This document shows, in pieces, positions 49,937 through 57,977 of a DNA stretch of 64,000 nucleotides. Within the stretch, counting starts at the first letter, position 1; each line of letters opens with the position of its first letter. The position numbers were made by a program, and so were the translations under genes. Origin of the DNA: CAIUGU01 sp040080215. GTDB taxonomy: Bacteria > Pseudomonadota > Gammaproteobacteria > Steroidobacterales > Steroidobacteraceae. The notes below the pieces were generated by a model that saw only the letters and a list, made by a program, of their open reading frames with translations, was not told where the DNA came from and did not search any database. The stretch covers positions 1 to 64,000 of the forward strand of contig JBEBIT010000005.1 of assembly GCA_040080215.1 (NCBI GenBank). Reading direction: 5' to 3'.

Positions 49937-51973
49937 CTAGCGGCCCGCGCCCTGGGGCAACGCAAGCGCAACGAACTCGCCGCTGTAGCCCGCGCCTGAA
50001 ATCGGGACGACAAGATACTGCTTGCCGTTCAGCATGTACGTCATCGGCGACCCCGTTTGCGGGGCCGGCATGTAGACGGCGCCCACTTCAGTGCCCGTCA
50101 TCTTGTCGTAGGCGCGGAGCATCGAGCCGCGACGTCCACCCGGCGTCGTGCCGAATCCAGGTTCGCCGGACACCACGAGCTGTCCCATGACGAGCACACC
50201 CGTGCGGCCGTTGGCCCGACCGGTGCGGGGAATGGTGAGGCCCTTCAGCGCCGGATGGTTCTTGACGGCATCGGGGGTTTCGCCATGGGCGACCTGCCAG
50301 ACGATTTCGCCCTGGTTGAGATCGATCGCCGAGATCGTTCCATACGGAGGCTTGAGCAAGGGCAGTCCTTGCACGGTCACGTTCGCGCCAGCCGCTTCAC
50401 CTGACGAAGCGCCGACGACGGGCGTTACGGCCTTTGCAGCGGGATCCGTCGCGAGGCCGTTCACGTAGGCGAACTCCTCCGGCTTGGGACCTGGCACGAG
50501 CCCGATCACCGACGGATTGCGGAACGAGTACACGAAGAAGCGATGCGTCTCCGGGTCGTACGCGCCGCCCGGCCAGTTCACTCCGCCAGTCGAGGACGGC
50601 ACCATCAGCAGTCCAAGCGGGCCTTCCCACTTGCTCACGGGCGGCGGTGTAAACAGCGGGCCCATCTTGTAGCGCGAGACTACCTTCAGTGCTTCTGCGC
50701 GCAGCTCCGGCGTGAAGTCGATCAGGTCGTCGTTCGAGATGCCCTGCAGGTCGAAGGCCTTGGGCCTGGTCACGTACGGCTGCGTCGGCGAATACTTCTC
50801 CATGGGTACGTCGCCCGCGGGTACGGGGCGCTCTTCGATCGGCCACACCGGCTTGCCGGTCTCGCGGTCGAGCACATAGAGCCACGACTGCTTGGTCGGT
50901 TGCGCCAGCGCCTTTATCTTCCGCCCATCGATGGTAATGTCTGCGAGCACGGGTGCGGCAGGCACATCGAAGTCCCAGACGCCGTGGTGGACCAGCTGGT
51001 AGTGCCACTTGCGCTTGCCGGTCTTGAGGTCGAGCGCGACGATGCTCTCTCCGAACAGGCCTGCGCCCGGACGATGGCCACCGTAGTAGTCGCCGGTCGG
51101 GAGCTCGACGGGCAGGTAGACGAGGCCCAGCTCTTCGTCCACCGACATCTGTGCCCACACGCCGACGTTGCCGGTGTACTCGGCCGAACCGTTTTCCCAC
51201 GTCTCGTAGCCGAACTCGCCCTTCTTGGGCAGCGTGTGGAAGATCCACAGGCGCTTGCCCGTGCGGACGTCGAAGCCGCGGATGTAGCCCTTCTCGTGGA
51301 TGCGGCTCTTCGGCACGCTGCCCGGCAGGTGGGCCGCACCGATGACGATGACGTCCTTCGCGATCACGGGCGCGGCATGCAGGCCGATTTCGCCGGTCTC
51401 GAGGTCGATGTCCTGGTCGTTGTTGAGTTTCAGGTCGACCACGCCGTTGGTACCGAAGCCGCGCACCGGAGTGCCCGTCTTCGCATCCAGCGCCACCATC
51501 CGGTAGCCGGGCGTGACGTAGAGGATGCGGCTGTCCTTGCCGTCGGTCCAGTAAGCAAGGCCACGACCCGAGAGCCGACGCGGAGCCGCTTCGCCGCGCT
51601 TGCCTTCGTCTTCGCGGTGCACCCACAGCAACTCGCCGGAGGCAGCGTCGAGCGCCACGACCGAGCGACGCGTGCCCGCCGTCGTGTACAGCACGCCGCC
51701 CACCATCAATGGCGTCGACTGCAGATTGAATTCGGCTTGCGGACCGAGCGCATCGGTCTTGAACCGCCAGGCCACTTCGAGGTCCTTGAAGTTCTCGCGG
51801 TTGATCTGGTTGAACGGCCGGTATCGCCAGCTCGCGAGGTTGCCGCCGTACGTACGCCACTCGTTGGCCGCGTTCGCCTGTTGCGGCTCAGCTGCAATGG
51901 CCGACCCTACCACCAGATGCGCCGCTGCAATGACGGCAGCGCCTTTCACCCACTGTGCGAGACTTCCCATCAC
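49937..51973 (-). CDS. Periplasmic PQQ-dependent dehydrogenase (copy 2)
   Basis: 678 aa. Signal sequence (VKGAAVIAAAHLVVGSAIAA). Closely similar to the protein at 20071-22068 throughout (WRTYGGNLASWRYRPFNQIN, GLHAAPVIAKDVIVIG, YQLVHHGVWDFDVPAAPVL, NWPGGAYDPETHRFFVYS), again lacking membrane and heme domains. PQQ enzyme of unknown substrate. Paired with the LigI-like hydrolase rather than a cytochrome, so it must use a cytochrome from elsewhere, for instance 19604-20053 or 38941-39393. First gene of its two-gene operon. Confidence 0.92.
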   Translation of the reverse strand: MMGSLAQWVKGAAVIAAAHLVVGSAIAAEPQQANAANEWRTYGGNLASWRYRPFNQINRENFKDLEVAWRFKTDALGPQAEFNLQSTPLMVGGVLYTTAGTRRSVVALDAASGELLWVHREDEGKRGEAAPRRLSGRGLAYWTDGKDSRILYVTPGYRMVALDAKTGTPVRGFGTNGVVDLKLNNDQDIDLETGEIGLHAAPVIAKDVIVIGAAHLPGSVPKSRIHEKGYIRGFDVRTGKRLWIFHTLPKKGEFGYETWENGSAEYTGNVGVWAQMSVDEELGLVYLPVELPTGDYYGGHRPGAGLFGESIVALDLKTGKRKWHYQLVHHGVWDFDVPAAPVLADITIDGRKIKALAQPTKQSWLYVLDRETGKPVWPIEERPVPAGDVPMEKYSPTQPYVTRPKAFDLQGISNDDLIDFTPELRAEALKVVSRYKMGPLFTPPPVSKWEGPLGLLMVPSSTGGVNWPGGAYDPETHRFFVYSFRNPSVIGLVPGPKPEEFAYVNGLATDPAAKAVTPVVGASSGEAAGANVTVQGLPLLKPPYGTISAIDLNQGEIVWQVAHGETPDAVKNHPALKGLTIPRTGRANGRTGVLVMGQLVVSGEPGFGTTPGGRRGSMLRAYDKMTGTEVGAVYMPAPQTGSPMTYMLNGKQYLVVPISGAGYSGEFVALALPQGAGR

Positions 51974-52170
51974 ATCCCCCTTGCGTGTTCTTGCATCTGC
52001 CGGCTGACGTCAACTCAGCGCTGCTCGGGCCAAGGCGCCCTTTGTTCCCGCTGTCCCGCGGACGCTGTGCATCGCGTTTTCCTTGGCCGCATTCAGGGCA
52101 GCGGGATACTATCGCACTCCAGCGGTCGGTGCCCGCCCGCGGCCCCTCCCCGACCCATGACCCCCGGCAG

Positions 52171-53367
52171 ATGGATTCACGCACAAGGTCGAACGACAAC
52201 CCCTGGCACGTCCTCGCCACCTTGAGCGTGCTGATGGGCTTCGCGTCGATCTCGACCGACCTTTACCTGCCCGCCATGCCCGTCATGAGTGCGGCGCTCG
52301 GCCCCGGCGCGATCGAATGGACGATCTCGGGGTATCTCATCGGATTCAGCATCGGCCAGTTGTTCTGGGGCCCGCTCGGCGATCGCTACGGCCGGCGCCT
52401 GCCCGTGGCCATCGGGCTCGTGCTGTTCATCATCGGCTCAGCAGGCTGCGCACTGGCGACGACCACATGGCAGGAAATCACGTGGCGCGTGGTCCAGGCG
52501 AGCGGCGCATCAGCGGGCGTGGTACTGGGGCGCGCGATGGTGCGCGATCTCTATGAAGGCACGCGCGCGGCACAGATGATGTCGACGCTGATGACGGTCA
52601 TGGCCATCGCCCCGCTGATTGGCCCGCTCGTCGGAGGGCAGGTGCTTGCGCTCGCGGGGTGGCGCGCGATTTTCTGGACGCTCGTCGGCATCGGCGTCGT
52701 GATGCTGGGTGCGCTGTTCGTCCTGCCGGAAACCCTGCCCCCGTCTCGCCGCAACCACGCCCCTTTGAGCGGTACCTTCGCACGCTATCGCGAATTGCTG
52801 CGCGATCGCCGACTGCTCGGCTATGCGGGCGCGGGCGGCTGTTTCTACGCCGGCCTGTTCACGTACGTGGGCGGCACGCCGTTCGCCTACATCACCTACC
52901 ACCATGTTTCACCGCGCTCCTACGGCGTGCTGTTTGCCGCAGGCATCGTCGGCATCATGGCGATGAACCTGCTGAGTGCACGGCTCGTCTCGCGCCTGGG
53001 CAGCGACGCGCTGCTGTTGCGGGGGGCAGCGATTGCCGCGTGCGCCGGCATCGTGACGGCGGTCTGCGCGTGGACAGACTGGGGCGGCCTCGCAGGCATT
53101 GCGGTGCCGCTCTTCTTCTTCAATTCCATGACCGGCCTCGTGGTCGCCAACTCCATCTCGGGCGCACTGCGCGGCTTTCCGGAACGCGCGGGCGCCGTGT
53201 CGGCCCTCGTCGGCGCGATCCAGTACGGCAGCGGCATCATCGGCACCGGCCTGCTCGGGGCCTTCGCGAACGGCACGGTGCGTCCGCTCGGAGGGATCAT
53301 CGCTGCAGCGAGTGTCGGCAGCTTCCTCTTTGCCTGGCTGCTTGTGCCGAAGGCAAGTCACGCTTGA
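52171..53367 (+). CDS. Bcr/CflA-type MFS drug exporter
   Basis: 398 aa, 12 membrane helices. STDLYLPAMPVM in helix 1 and GQLFWGPLGDRYGRRLPVAIGL after helix 2 are diagnostic of the Bcr/CflA subfamily, as is RVVQASGASAGVVLGRAMVRDLY. Pumps antibiotics, sulfonamides or small peptides with proton antiport. The chosen ATG gives the usual N-terminus; the frame extends upstream through the divergent gap with PQQ dehydrogenase copy 2 but is not family-like there. Standalone. Confidence 0.92.
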   Translation: MDSRTRSNDNPWHVLATLSVLMGFASISTDLYLPAMPVMSAALGPGAIEWTISGYLIGFSIGQLFWGPLGDRYGRRLPVAIGLVLFIIGSAGCALATTTWQEITWRVVQASGASAGVVLGRAMVRDLYEGTRAAQMMSTLMTVMAIAPLIGPLVGGQVLALAGWRAIFWTLVGIGVVMLGALFVLPETLPPSRRNHAPLSGTFARYRELLRDRRLLGYAGAGGCFYAGLFTYVGGTPFAYITYHHVSPRSYGVLFAAGIVGIMAMNLLSARLVSRLGSDALLLRGAAIAACAGIVTAVCAWTDWGGLAGIAVPLFFFNSMTGLVVANSISGALRGFPERAGAVSALVGAIQYGSGIIGTGLLGAFANGTVRPLGGIIAAASVGSFLFAWLLVPKASHA

Positions 53368-53410
53368 TCAGCACTGGCGCCGGGATTGCGGCCTCTCTTG
53401 CCGGCTTGAC

Positions 53411-53473
53411 TCACCCCGCACGCGCCAGGTAGTCCTCAAGATTCATCCACCACGGATCCTGCTGGCTCAGCGC
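53411..53473 (-). pseudogene. Fragment of an NmrA-like gene (C-terminal end)
   Basis: Read on the minus strand, ALSQQDPWWMNLEDYLARAG and a TGA parallel the C-terminus of the NmrA-like protein at 54577-55524 (ALRKQYPWLMTFEDYLVSAG). The two DNA stretches are also alike (both have CAGGTAGTCCTC and CCACGGAT). Upstream codons of this copy have no similarity I can see, so it is a decayed remnant about 1.1 kb from the intact copy, with the cytochrome-b5 gene between them. The rest of the gap 53368-53605 holds nothing else. Confidence 0.55.
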
Positions 53474-53605
53474 CGGGAATCCCATGATCGCGACGGGTCT
53501 GCATTCACAGACAGCGTCTTCAGAAGAGGACATCTGGCGCCCGCAGGGAATCTGCGCGCTACTGCCTCACGCACATCAACGTCGTGCGCCCAACTGGAGA
53601 TGATG

Positions 53606-54472
53606 ATGAAGAAACTGATTCTGGGAATCGCGCTTCTGGCAACGACAGTGGCCAGCGCCCAAACGACCAGTTACACCGCAGCTGACGTAGCGCTCCATGC
53701 AACGGCGGCGGACTGCTGGATGATCCTCAACAGCAACAAGGTCTATAACCTCTCCGCGTTCATCTCGCTGCATCCTGGCGGCAGTGGCATGGCTTCCTAC
53801 TGCGGCAAGGACGGCACGCAGGCCTTTGCCAACATCTCGCATTCTTCCAATGCAGTAGCCCTCGAAACTCCCTACCTCATCGGAGCACTGGTCACCGCAC
53901 CGCTTGCCGTGAAGGTCACGCTGTCACCGGCCAACGCATCCGCGTCGATCGGTGGAACCTTGCAGTTCACGCCGACGGTAACCAATTCCATGGCGGGGGT
54001 TTCCTGGACGATTGCGCCCTCGACCCTCGGTACCATCAGTGCCAGCGGCATGTTCACTGCTGTCACTGCAGGTCAGGGAACCATTACCGCCGCCTCCACG
54101 CAGGATCCCACCAAGTCCGCCAGCGCCGTGGTCACGGTCAACGCGGTAACGCCACCGACCGCCAATACCATCGTCGTCACCGTCTCGCCGTCCGCCATGA
54201 CCGGCAACGTGGGATCGCGGATCCGCTTCAAGGCGACGTTGACACACTCGACACAAGGAGTCACGTGGTCGACGACCGGACAGATCGGGACCATCGATGG
54301 CAACGGAGTGCTTACGACGGCGTTGGTGCCTGGCACCGGGACCGTCATTGCGACTTCGATCGACGACCCGACCCGGTTTGCGTCCGCCCAGGTGACGCTG
54401 AATGCCGTTTCGTGTGCTCCCGAGGTGTCAGAGAACCACCCCCGGTCACGTCGCAATGGCCGTGACGATTGA
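53606..54472 (+). CDS. Secreted cytochrome b5-like heme domain with bacterial Ig-like repeats
   Basis: 288 aa. GGAG at 53596-53599 favours the third of three tandem ATGs. Signal sequence (KLILGIALLATTVASAQ). Residues about 20-95 are a cytochrome b5-like domain with ADCWMILNSNKVYNLSAFI, heme His in LHPGGSG and a second His in NISHSSNA. Two Big2-type repeats follow (VTLSPANASASIGGTLQFTP; VTVSPSAMTGNVGSRIRFKA). The last 20 residues (SCAPEVSENH...) are charged and unlike the repeat, hinting at a truncated or frame-shifted tail. An exported b5 domain on Ig-like modules suggests a cell-surface or matrix redox/heme-binding role. Confidence 0.8.
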   Translation: MKKLILGIALLATTVASAQTTSYTAADVALHATAADCWMILNSNKVYNLSAFISLHPGGSGMASYCGKDGTQAFANISHSSNAVALETPYLIGALVTAPLAVKVTLSPANASASIGGTLQFTPTVTNSMAGVSWTIAPSTLGTISASGMFTAVTAGQGTITAASTQDPTKSASAVVTVNAVTPPTANTIVVTVSPSAMTGNVGSRIRFKATLTHSTQGVTWSTTGQIGTIDGNGVLTTALVPGTGTVIATSIDDPTRFASAQVTLNAVSCAPEVSENHPRSRRNGRDD

Positions 54473-54482
54473 GTGAAGAGCG

Positions 54483-54518
54483 CGCGGGGGCGGGTGGATT
54501 GCATTCCATCCGCCCCCG
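54483..54518. terminator. Strong bidirectional stem-loop
   Basis: A 15-bp stem, 54483-54497 (GCGGGGGCGGGTGGA) with 54504-54518, one G-T wobble, six-base loop TTGCAT. Lies between the convergent b5/Ig-like and NmrA-like genes. Only weak T content follows, but stability and position make termination likely. Confidence 0.7.
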
Positions 54519-54576
54519 CCTGCTTACACCCCTGCGCGTTCCTCCTATCGCTGCCAGCGATGTCCGCTGGCTCGAT

Positions 54577-55524
54577 CTATCGCGCTGGCTTGCCCCACCC
54601 TGCGCTGACCAGGTAGTCCTCGAAAGTCATCAGCCACGGATACTGCTTGCGCAGCGCCGCGACATCCACGGGATCGCTGTTCTCGAGATACCACGCTTCA
54701 CGCGCGACAGCCGTGGGCGTCGCGGTGGCCTTGTACTCTTCCCACGGGATCTGGCGATAGCGCACGGGCTTGCCGAGCACACGGCCCATGGCCGCTGCCA
54801 CGTTGGCATAGCTGATCTGCTCTCCGGCAATCGTCTCGGCGCGGCCCAACCACTCGGCCGGATGATCGAAAGCCTCGGCCGCAAAGCGGCCGATGTCGCG
54901 CGGAGCGATGTAGACGCGAGCGAGGTCCGCAGGCAGCGGCCCGCTGAACTCTCCCTGCTCGGCGTCCGCGCGGAACTCATCGAACCCGCTCATGAAGCTC
55001 GCAGGCCGAATGATCGTGTACGGCAGCGACAGCGACTTCACGTAGTTCTCGATCTCGAGCTTGCTCTCGAACTGCGGCACTCCGGTCCCGAGCGGCGCCT
55101 TTGCCACGGACGTGTAGACGAAATGCCGCACGCCCGCCCGCTTGGCGGCATCTGCAAAAGCCTTGCCCTGGCGAATCTCGGCATCGGTGCCGACGCCGCG
55201 GTACTGCTGCACGGAGAACGCCCCGTAGGCGCCTGCGAACGCGCGATCCAGGGAAGCGGCATCGTCGAAGTCGCCGCGGACCGGTTCGACGCCGAGCTTG
55301 GCCAGGGCCTGCGACGCGGGACTGTCGGGATTGCGGGTCAGTCCGCGCACGCGGTAGCCCCGGGCCGCCAGTTCGCGAGCGACCGCACCGCCTTGCGTAC
55401 CGGTTGCGCCGGCCACGAGAATGATACGCGCACCGCGGTCGGCTTCCTGCGCCGCATTCGCCGACGACAACGCGACGCATCCGGCCAGCATCACCAGCAG
55501 CGCGCGGAACAAGTTTCGATTCAT
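54577..55524 (-). CDS. NmrA-like NAD(P)-binding protein with export signal
   Basis: 315 aa. The N-terminus is a signal (LFRALLVMLAGCVALSSANA), with LAGC possibly a lipobox. Rossmann motif VAGATGTQGGAVARELAARG, then VRGLTRNPDSPASQAL, TSVAKAPLGTGVPQFESK and IIRPASFM, typical of NmrA/HSCARG-type atypical SDR proteins, which sense or use NAD(P). An exported NAD(P)-fold protein is unexpected because the periplasm lacks NAD(P), so it may bind another ligand. Last gene of the five-gene operon, 29 bases after the FMN dehydrogenase stop. Confidence 0.83.
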   Translation of the reverse strand: MNRNLFRALLVMLAGCVALSSANAAQEADRGARIILVAGATGTQGGAVARELAARGYRVRGLTRNPDSPASQALAKLGVEPVRGDFDDAASLDRAFAGAYGAFSVQQYRGVGTDAEIRQGKAFADAAKRAGVRHFVYTSVAKAPLGTGVPQFESKLEIENYVKSLSLPYTIIRPASFMSGFDEFRADAEQGEFSGPLPADLARVYIAPRDIGRFAAEAFDHPAEWLGRAETIAGEQISYANVAAAMGRVLGKPVRYRQIPWEEYKATATPTAVAREAWYLENSDPVDVAALRKQYPWLMTFEDYLVSAGWGKPAR

Positions 55525-55553
55525 GGTGGCTTCCTCGTCCGGACCTGGATGGA

Positions 55554-56792
55554 TCAGGCCTTCCAGTCAGGCGTAGCGACATAGTCGCGAGTGATGTCGG
55601 CCACCGTGCGCGTGCCGCAGTTGCCCATCACGAGCTTGAGCTCGCGCTGCATGATGTCGAGCACGCGATCGACGCCAGGCTGGCCGAACGCACCGAGGCC
55701 CCACAGGAACGGACGCCCGATGCCTACTGCAGTGGCACCGAGGGCCAGCGCCTTGAACACATCCGTGCCGCGGCGAACTCCGCCGTCGATGTACACCGGG
55801 ATGCGACCTGCGACGGCGGCCGCGACTTCCGGCAAGGATTCAATGGTTGATCGGGCCGTCTCCGTGCTGCGCCCGCCGTGATTCGACAACAGCACCGCAT
55901 CGACGCCGTGCTCTACACACAGCTTCGCGTCTTCGCCGGAGTCGATGCCCTTGATCATCAGTTTGCCCTTCCAGATCTTGCGCAGCCGGTCCACATAGGC
56001 CCAGTCCATCTCGGGATTCTGGGTTCGCACGCCTTCCATGTTGATTCCCTTGTACATCGGGCGCTCGCCGTTCGCGGCTCCGGGTTCTCCACTTCCGTGG
56101 CACGACGCACACACGCTAAGGTCCTTCGGCCGCGTGCGCAGGTAGGTTTCGCTGAATCGGCCGGTGGTGTTGTCCACAGTGAGCGCAAGCACGGGACACC
56201 CTGCAGCCTCGACTCGCTTCACGAGCTTTTCGCAGGCGTCCCAGGATCCGGGCGCATACAGCTGGAACCAGACGGGTCGGCCGTGCGCCTTGTTGACATC
56301 CTCCACATGATGCGACGTCATCGTCGACAGCATCTGCAATGAACCCCGTGCTTTCGCCGCCCGCGCCACCGCCAGTTCGCCATCGGGATGGAAGCTTCGC
56401 TCGCCCCCGGTCGGGCACAGGAAAATGGGGCTGTCGTAGGCGGCGCCAAACAGGGTGACGTGCATGTCGACCTTGGTCGCGTCGCGCAGACGGCGGGGCC
56501 GCAACTGCACATGCGAATAACCATCGCGATTAGCATGCAGCGTGGCATCGGAATCGACACCGCTCGCCATGTAGGCCCAGTGACCCGGCATGACATTGCG
56601 CTTGGCGACCGGCTCGAAGTCGAAGACGGTGAGTGCTGTAGCGGGATCCGCAATGAGGTCAGACACATCGAGGCCTTGCGCCCACGCATCCTGGCTCAAC
56701 AAGGTACCGAGCCCGCCCACCGACGCGACGTAGGGGCTCGCCGCGAGGAATTGCAGGAACCGGCGGCGGGCAATGGCAGTGGTGTTGTCCAT
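55554..56792 (-). CDS. Tat-exported FMN-dependent alpha-hydroxy-acid dehydrogenase with heme c motif (copy 2)
   Basis: 412 aa. Twin-arginine leader ARRRFLQFLAASPYVASVGG. Same layout as the protein at 22133-23356: HWAYMASGVDSDATLHAN, VWFQLYA, LALTVDNTTGR, LMIKGI, catalytic SNHGGR (H305, R308). A heme motif C228-A-S-C231-H232 sits at the same loop position after the VTVD strand, with conserved GxRPMYKGINMEG after it (copy 1: GRPMFDGIDMEEG). So motif and context are kept between paralogues that otherwise differ widely, arguing for function. Fourth gene of the operon, after the ACMSD-like hydrolase. Confidence 0.88.
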   Translation of the reverse strand: MDNTTAIARRRFLQFLAASPYVASVGGLGTLLSQDAWAQGLDVSDLIADPATALTVFDFEPVAKRNVMPGHWAYMASGVDSDATLHANRDGYSHVQLRPRRLRDATKVDMHVTLFGAAYDSPIFLCPTGGERSFHPDGELAVARAAKARGSLQMLSTMTSHHVEDVNKAHGRPVWFQLYAPGSWDACEKLVKRVEAAGCPVLALTVDNTTGRFSETYLRTRPKDLSVCASCHGSGEPGAANGERPMYKGINMEGVRTQNPEMDWAYVDRLRKIWKGKLMIKGIDSGEDAKLCVEHGVDAVLLSNHGGRSTETARSTIESLPEVAAAVAGRIPVYIDGGVRRGTDVFKALALGATAVGIGRPFLWGLGAFGQPGVDRVLDIMQRELKLVMGNCGTRTVADITRDYVATPDWKA

Positions 56793-56846
56793 GGTGGTGT
56801 CCCTTGAGGATCGCTGTTGTTCTCGGATCGATCAGGCGCAGGCAGG

Positions 56847-57938
56847 TCAGAGCCTGAACAGGCGGGCGGCATTGCCGCCCAGGATCGCTTCCTTGTCTGC
56901 CGCCGACAGATGAGGCGAGTTGAGCACGAAGTCGATGCCGACGGGCCAGTCGAATGGAAAGTCCGTGCCGTAGAGAATCTGGCTCGACCCGGTCTCGGCG
57001 ACCAGGTGCCGCAGACCTTCGTCGTGAAACACCATGGTGTCGGCAAATAGTTCCTTCTTGAAGTATTCGCTCGGGCGCTTCTTGAGCGCGCGGCAATCCG
57101 CGCCCGGGCCACGATCGCACAGGGCATCGGAACGACCGCTGTAAGAAGCCAGATAGCCGCCGCCGTGCGCCGCGCAGATCTTGAGGCCCGGAAACTTGTC
57201 CAACGTGCCGTCGAAGATCAGGTGCGACAGGAACACGGTGGTCTCGAGCGGATTGCCGATGGTGTTGGCGAGGAAGCCCTTGCCCGCGAGGCGTGGATTG
57301 ATCGTCGTGCCTTGTGCAGGCTGCGGATGCATGAAGACCAGCACCCCGAGTGCTTCGGCACGCGCCCAGAACGGATCGAACTTCGGATGGGACAATTCGT
57401 CGTTCTGCACGCTGCCACCGATCGAGACGCCGCGGAAACCCTGTTTCTCCACGGCCTGCGTGAGCTGCGCCGCGGCCAGCTCCGGAAACTGCAGCGCCAC
57501 CGTCGCGAGCCCGACAAACCGATCGGGCCGCGCGGCACACCACGCAGCGATCTTCTCGTTCTGGATGCGGACGATCTCGCGCGCGACGGGCTCATCGGTG
57601 CCGTACCACCATGAATTGATGCTGAGCACCTGTGTATCGATGCCTTCCTTGTCAAGATAGGCGAGCCGCTCGGGCCCCATCACGAGCCCGGGCGTCTTGA
57701 CGAGATCATCCAGCGTCGTCGCAAGCGGCGTGTTTGCGACGAGCGTTGCGACGTCCGGAAACACGCAGTGCCCGTGGACATCGAAGACCCGCACGCGCTT
57801 GCCGCCGATCGAGACTTGCCTGCGTGCCGGAGCGGCCGCAAGGGCCCGTGACGAAGTGGCGGCGAGTCCGCCACCCAGCAATGCCATGCCAGCCGTTCCC
57901 GTGGCGAGTGCCTGCAGTACCTGTCTTCTCGAAGCCAT
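56847..57938 (-). CDS. Tat-exported amidohydrolase of the ACMSD/decarboxylase group
   Basis: 363 aa. Leader ASRRQVLQALATGTAGMALLGG. Metal site VHGHCVFP in place of the DxHxH of ACMSD, LVFMHPQPAQ, LKICAAHGGGYLASYSGR and ILYGTDFPFDWP. The family removes CO2 or hydrolyses aromatic or muconic substrates (aminocarboxymuconate semialdehyde decarboxylase, gamma-resorcylate decarboxylase). The first H-x-H is offset (HGHC), so metal binding could differ. Third gene of the operon, 39 bases after the molybdopterin subunit stop. Confidence 0.84.
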   Translation of the reverse strand: MASRRQVLQALATGTAGMALLGGGLAATSSRALAAAPARRQVSIGGKRVRVFDVHGHCVFPDVATLVANTPLATTLDDLVKTPGLVMGPERLAYLDKEGIDTQVLSINSWWYGTDEPVAREIVRIQNEKIAAWCAARPDRFVGLATVALQFPELAAAQLTQAVEKQGFRGVSIGGSVQNDELSHPKFDPFWARAEALGVLVFMHPQPAQGTTINPRLAGKGFLANTIGNPLETTVFLSHLIFDGTLDKFPGLKICAAHGGGYLASYSGRSDALCDRGPGADCRALKKRPSEYFKKELFADTMVFHDEGLRHLVAETGSSQILYGTDFPFDWPVGIDFVLNSPHLSAADKEAILGGNAARLFRL

Positions 57939-57977
57939 GTAGTCCTCGTTGCTCGATGCGGCGTTGGTTTGGAAGGA

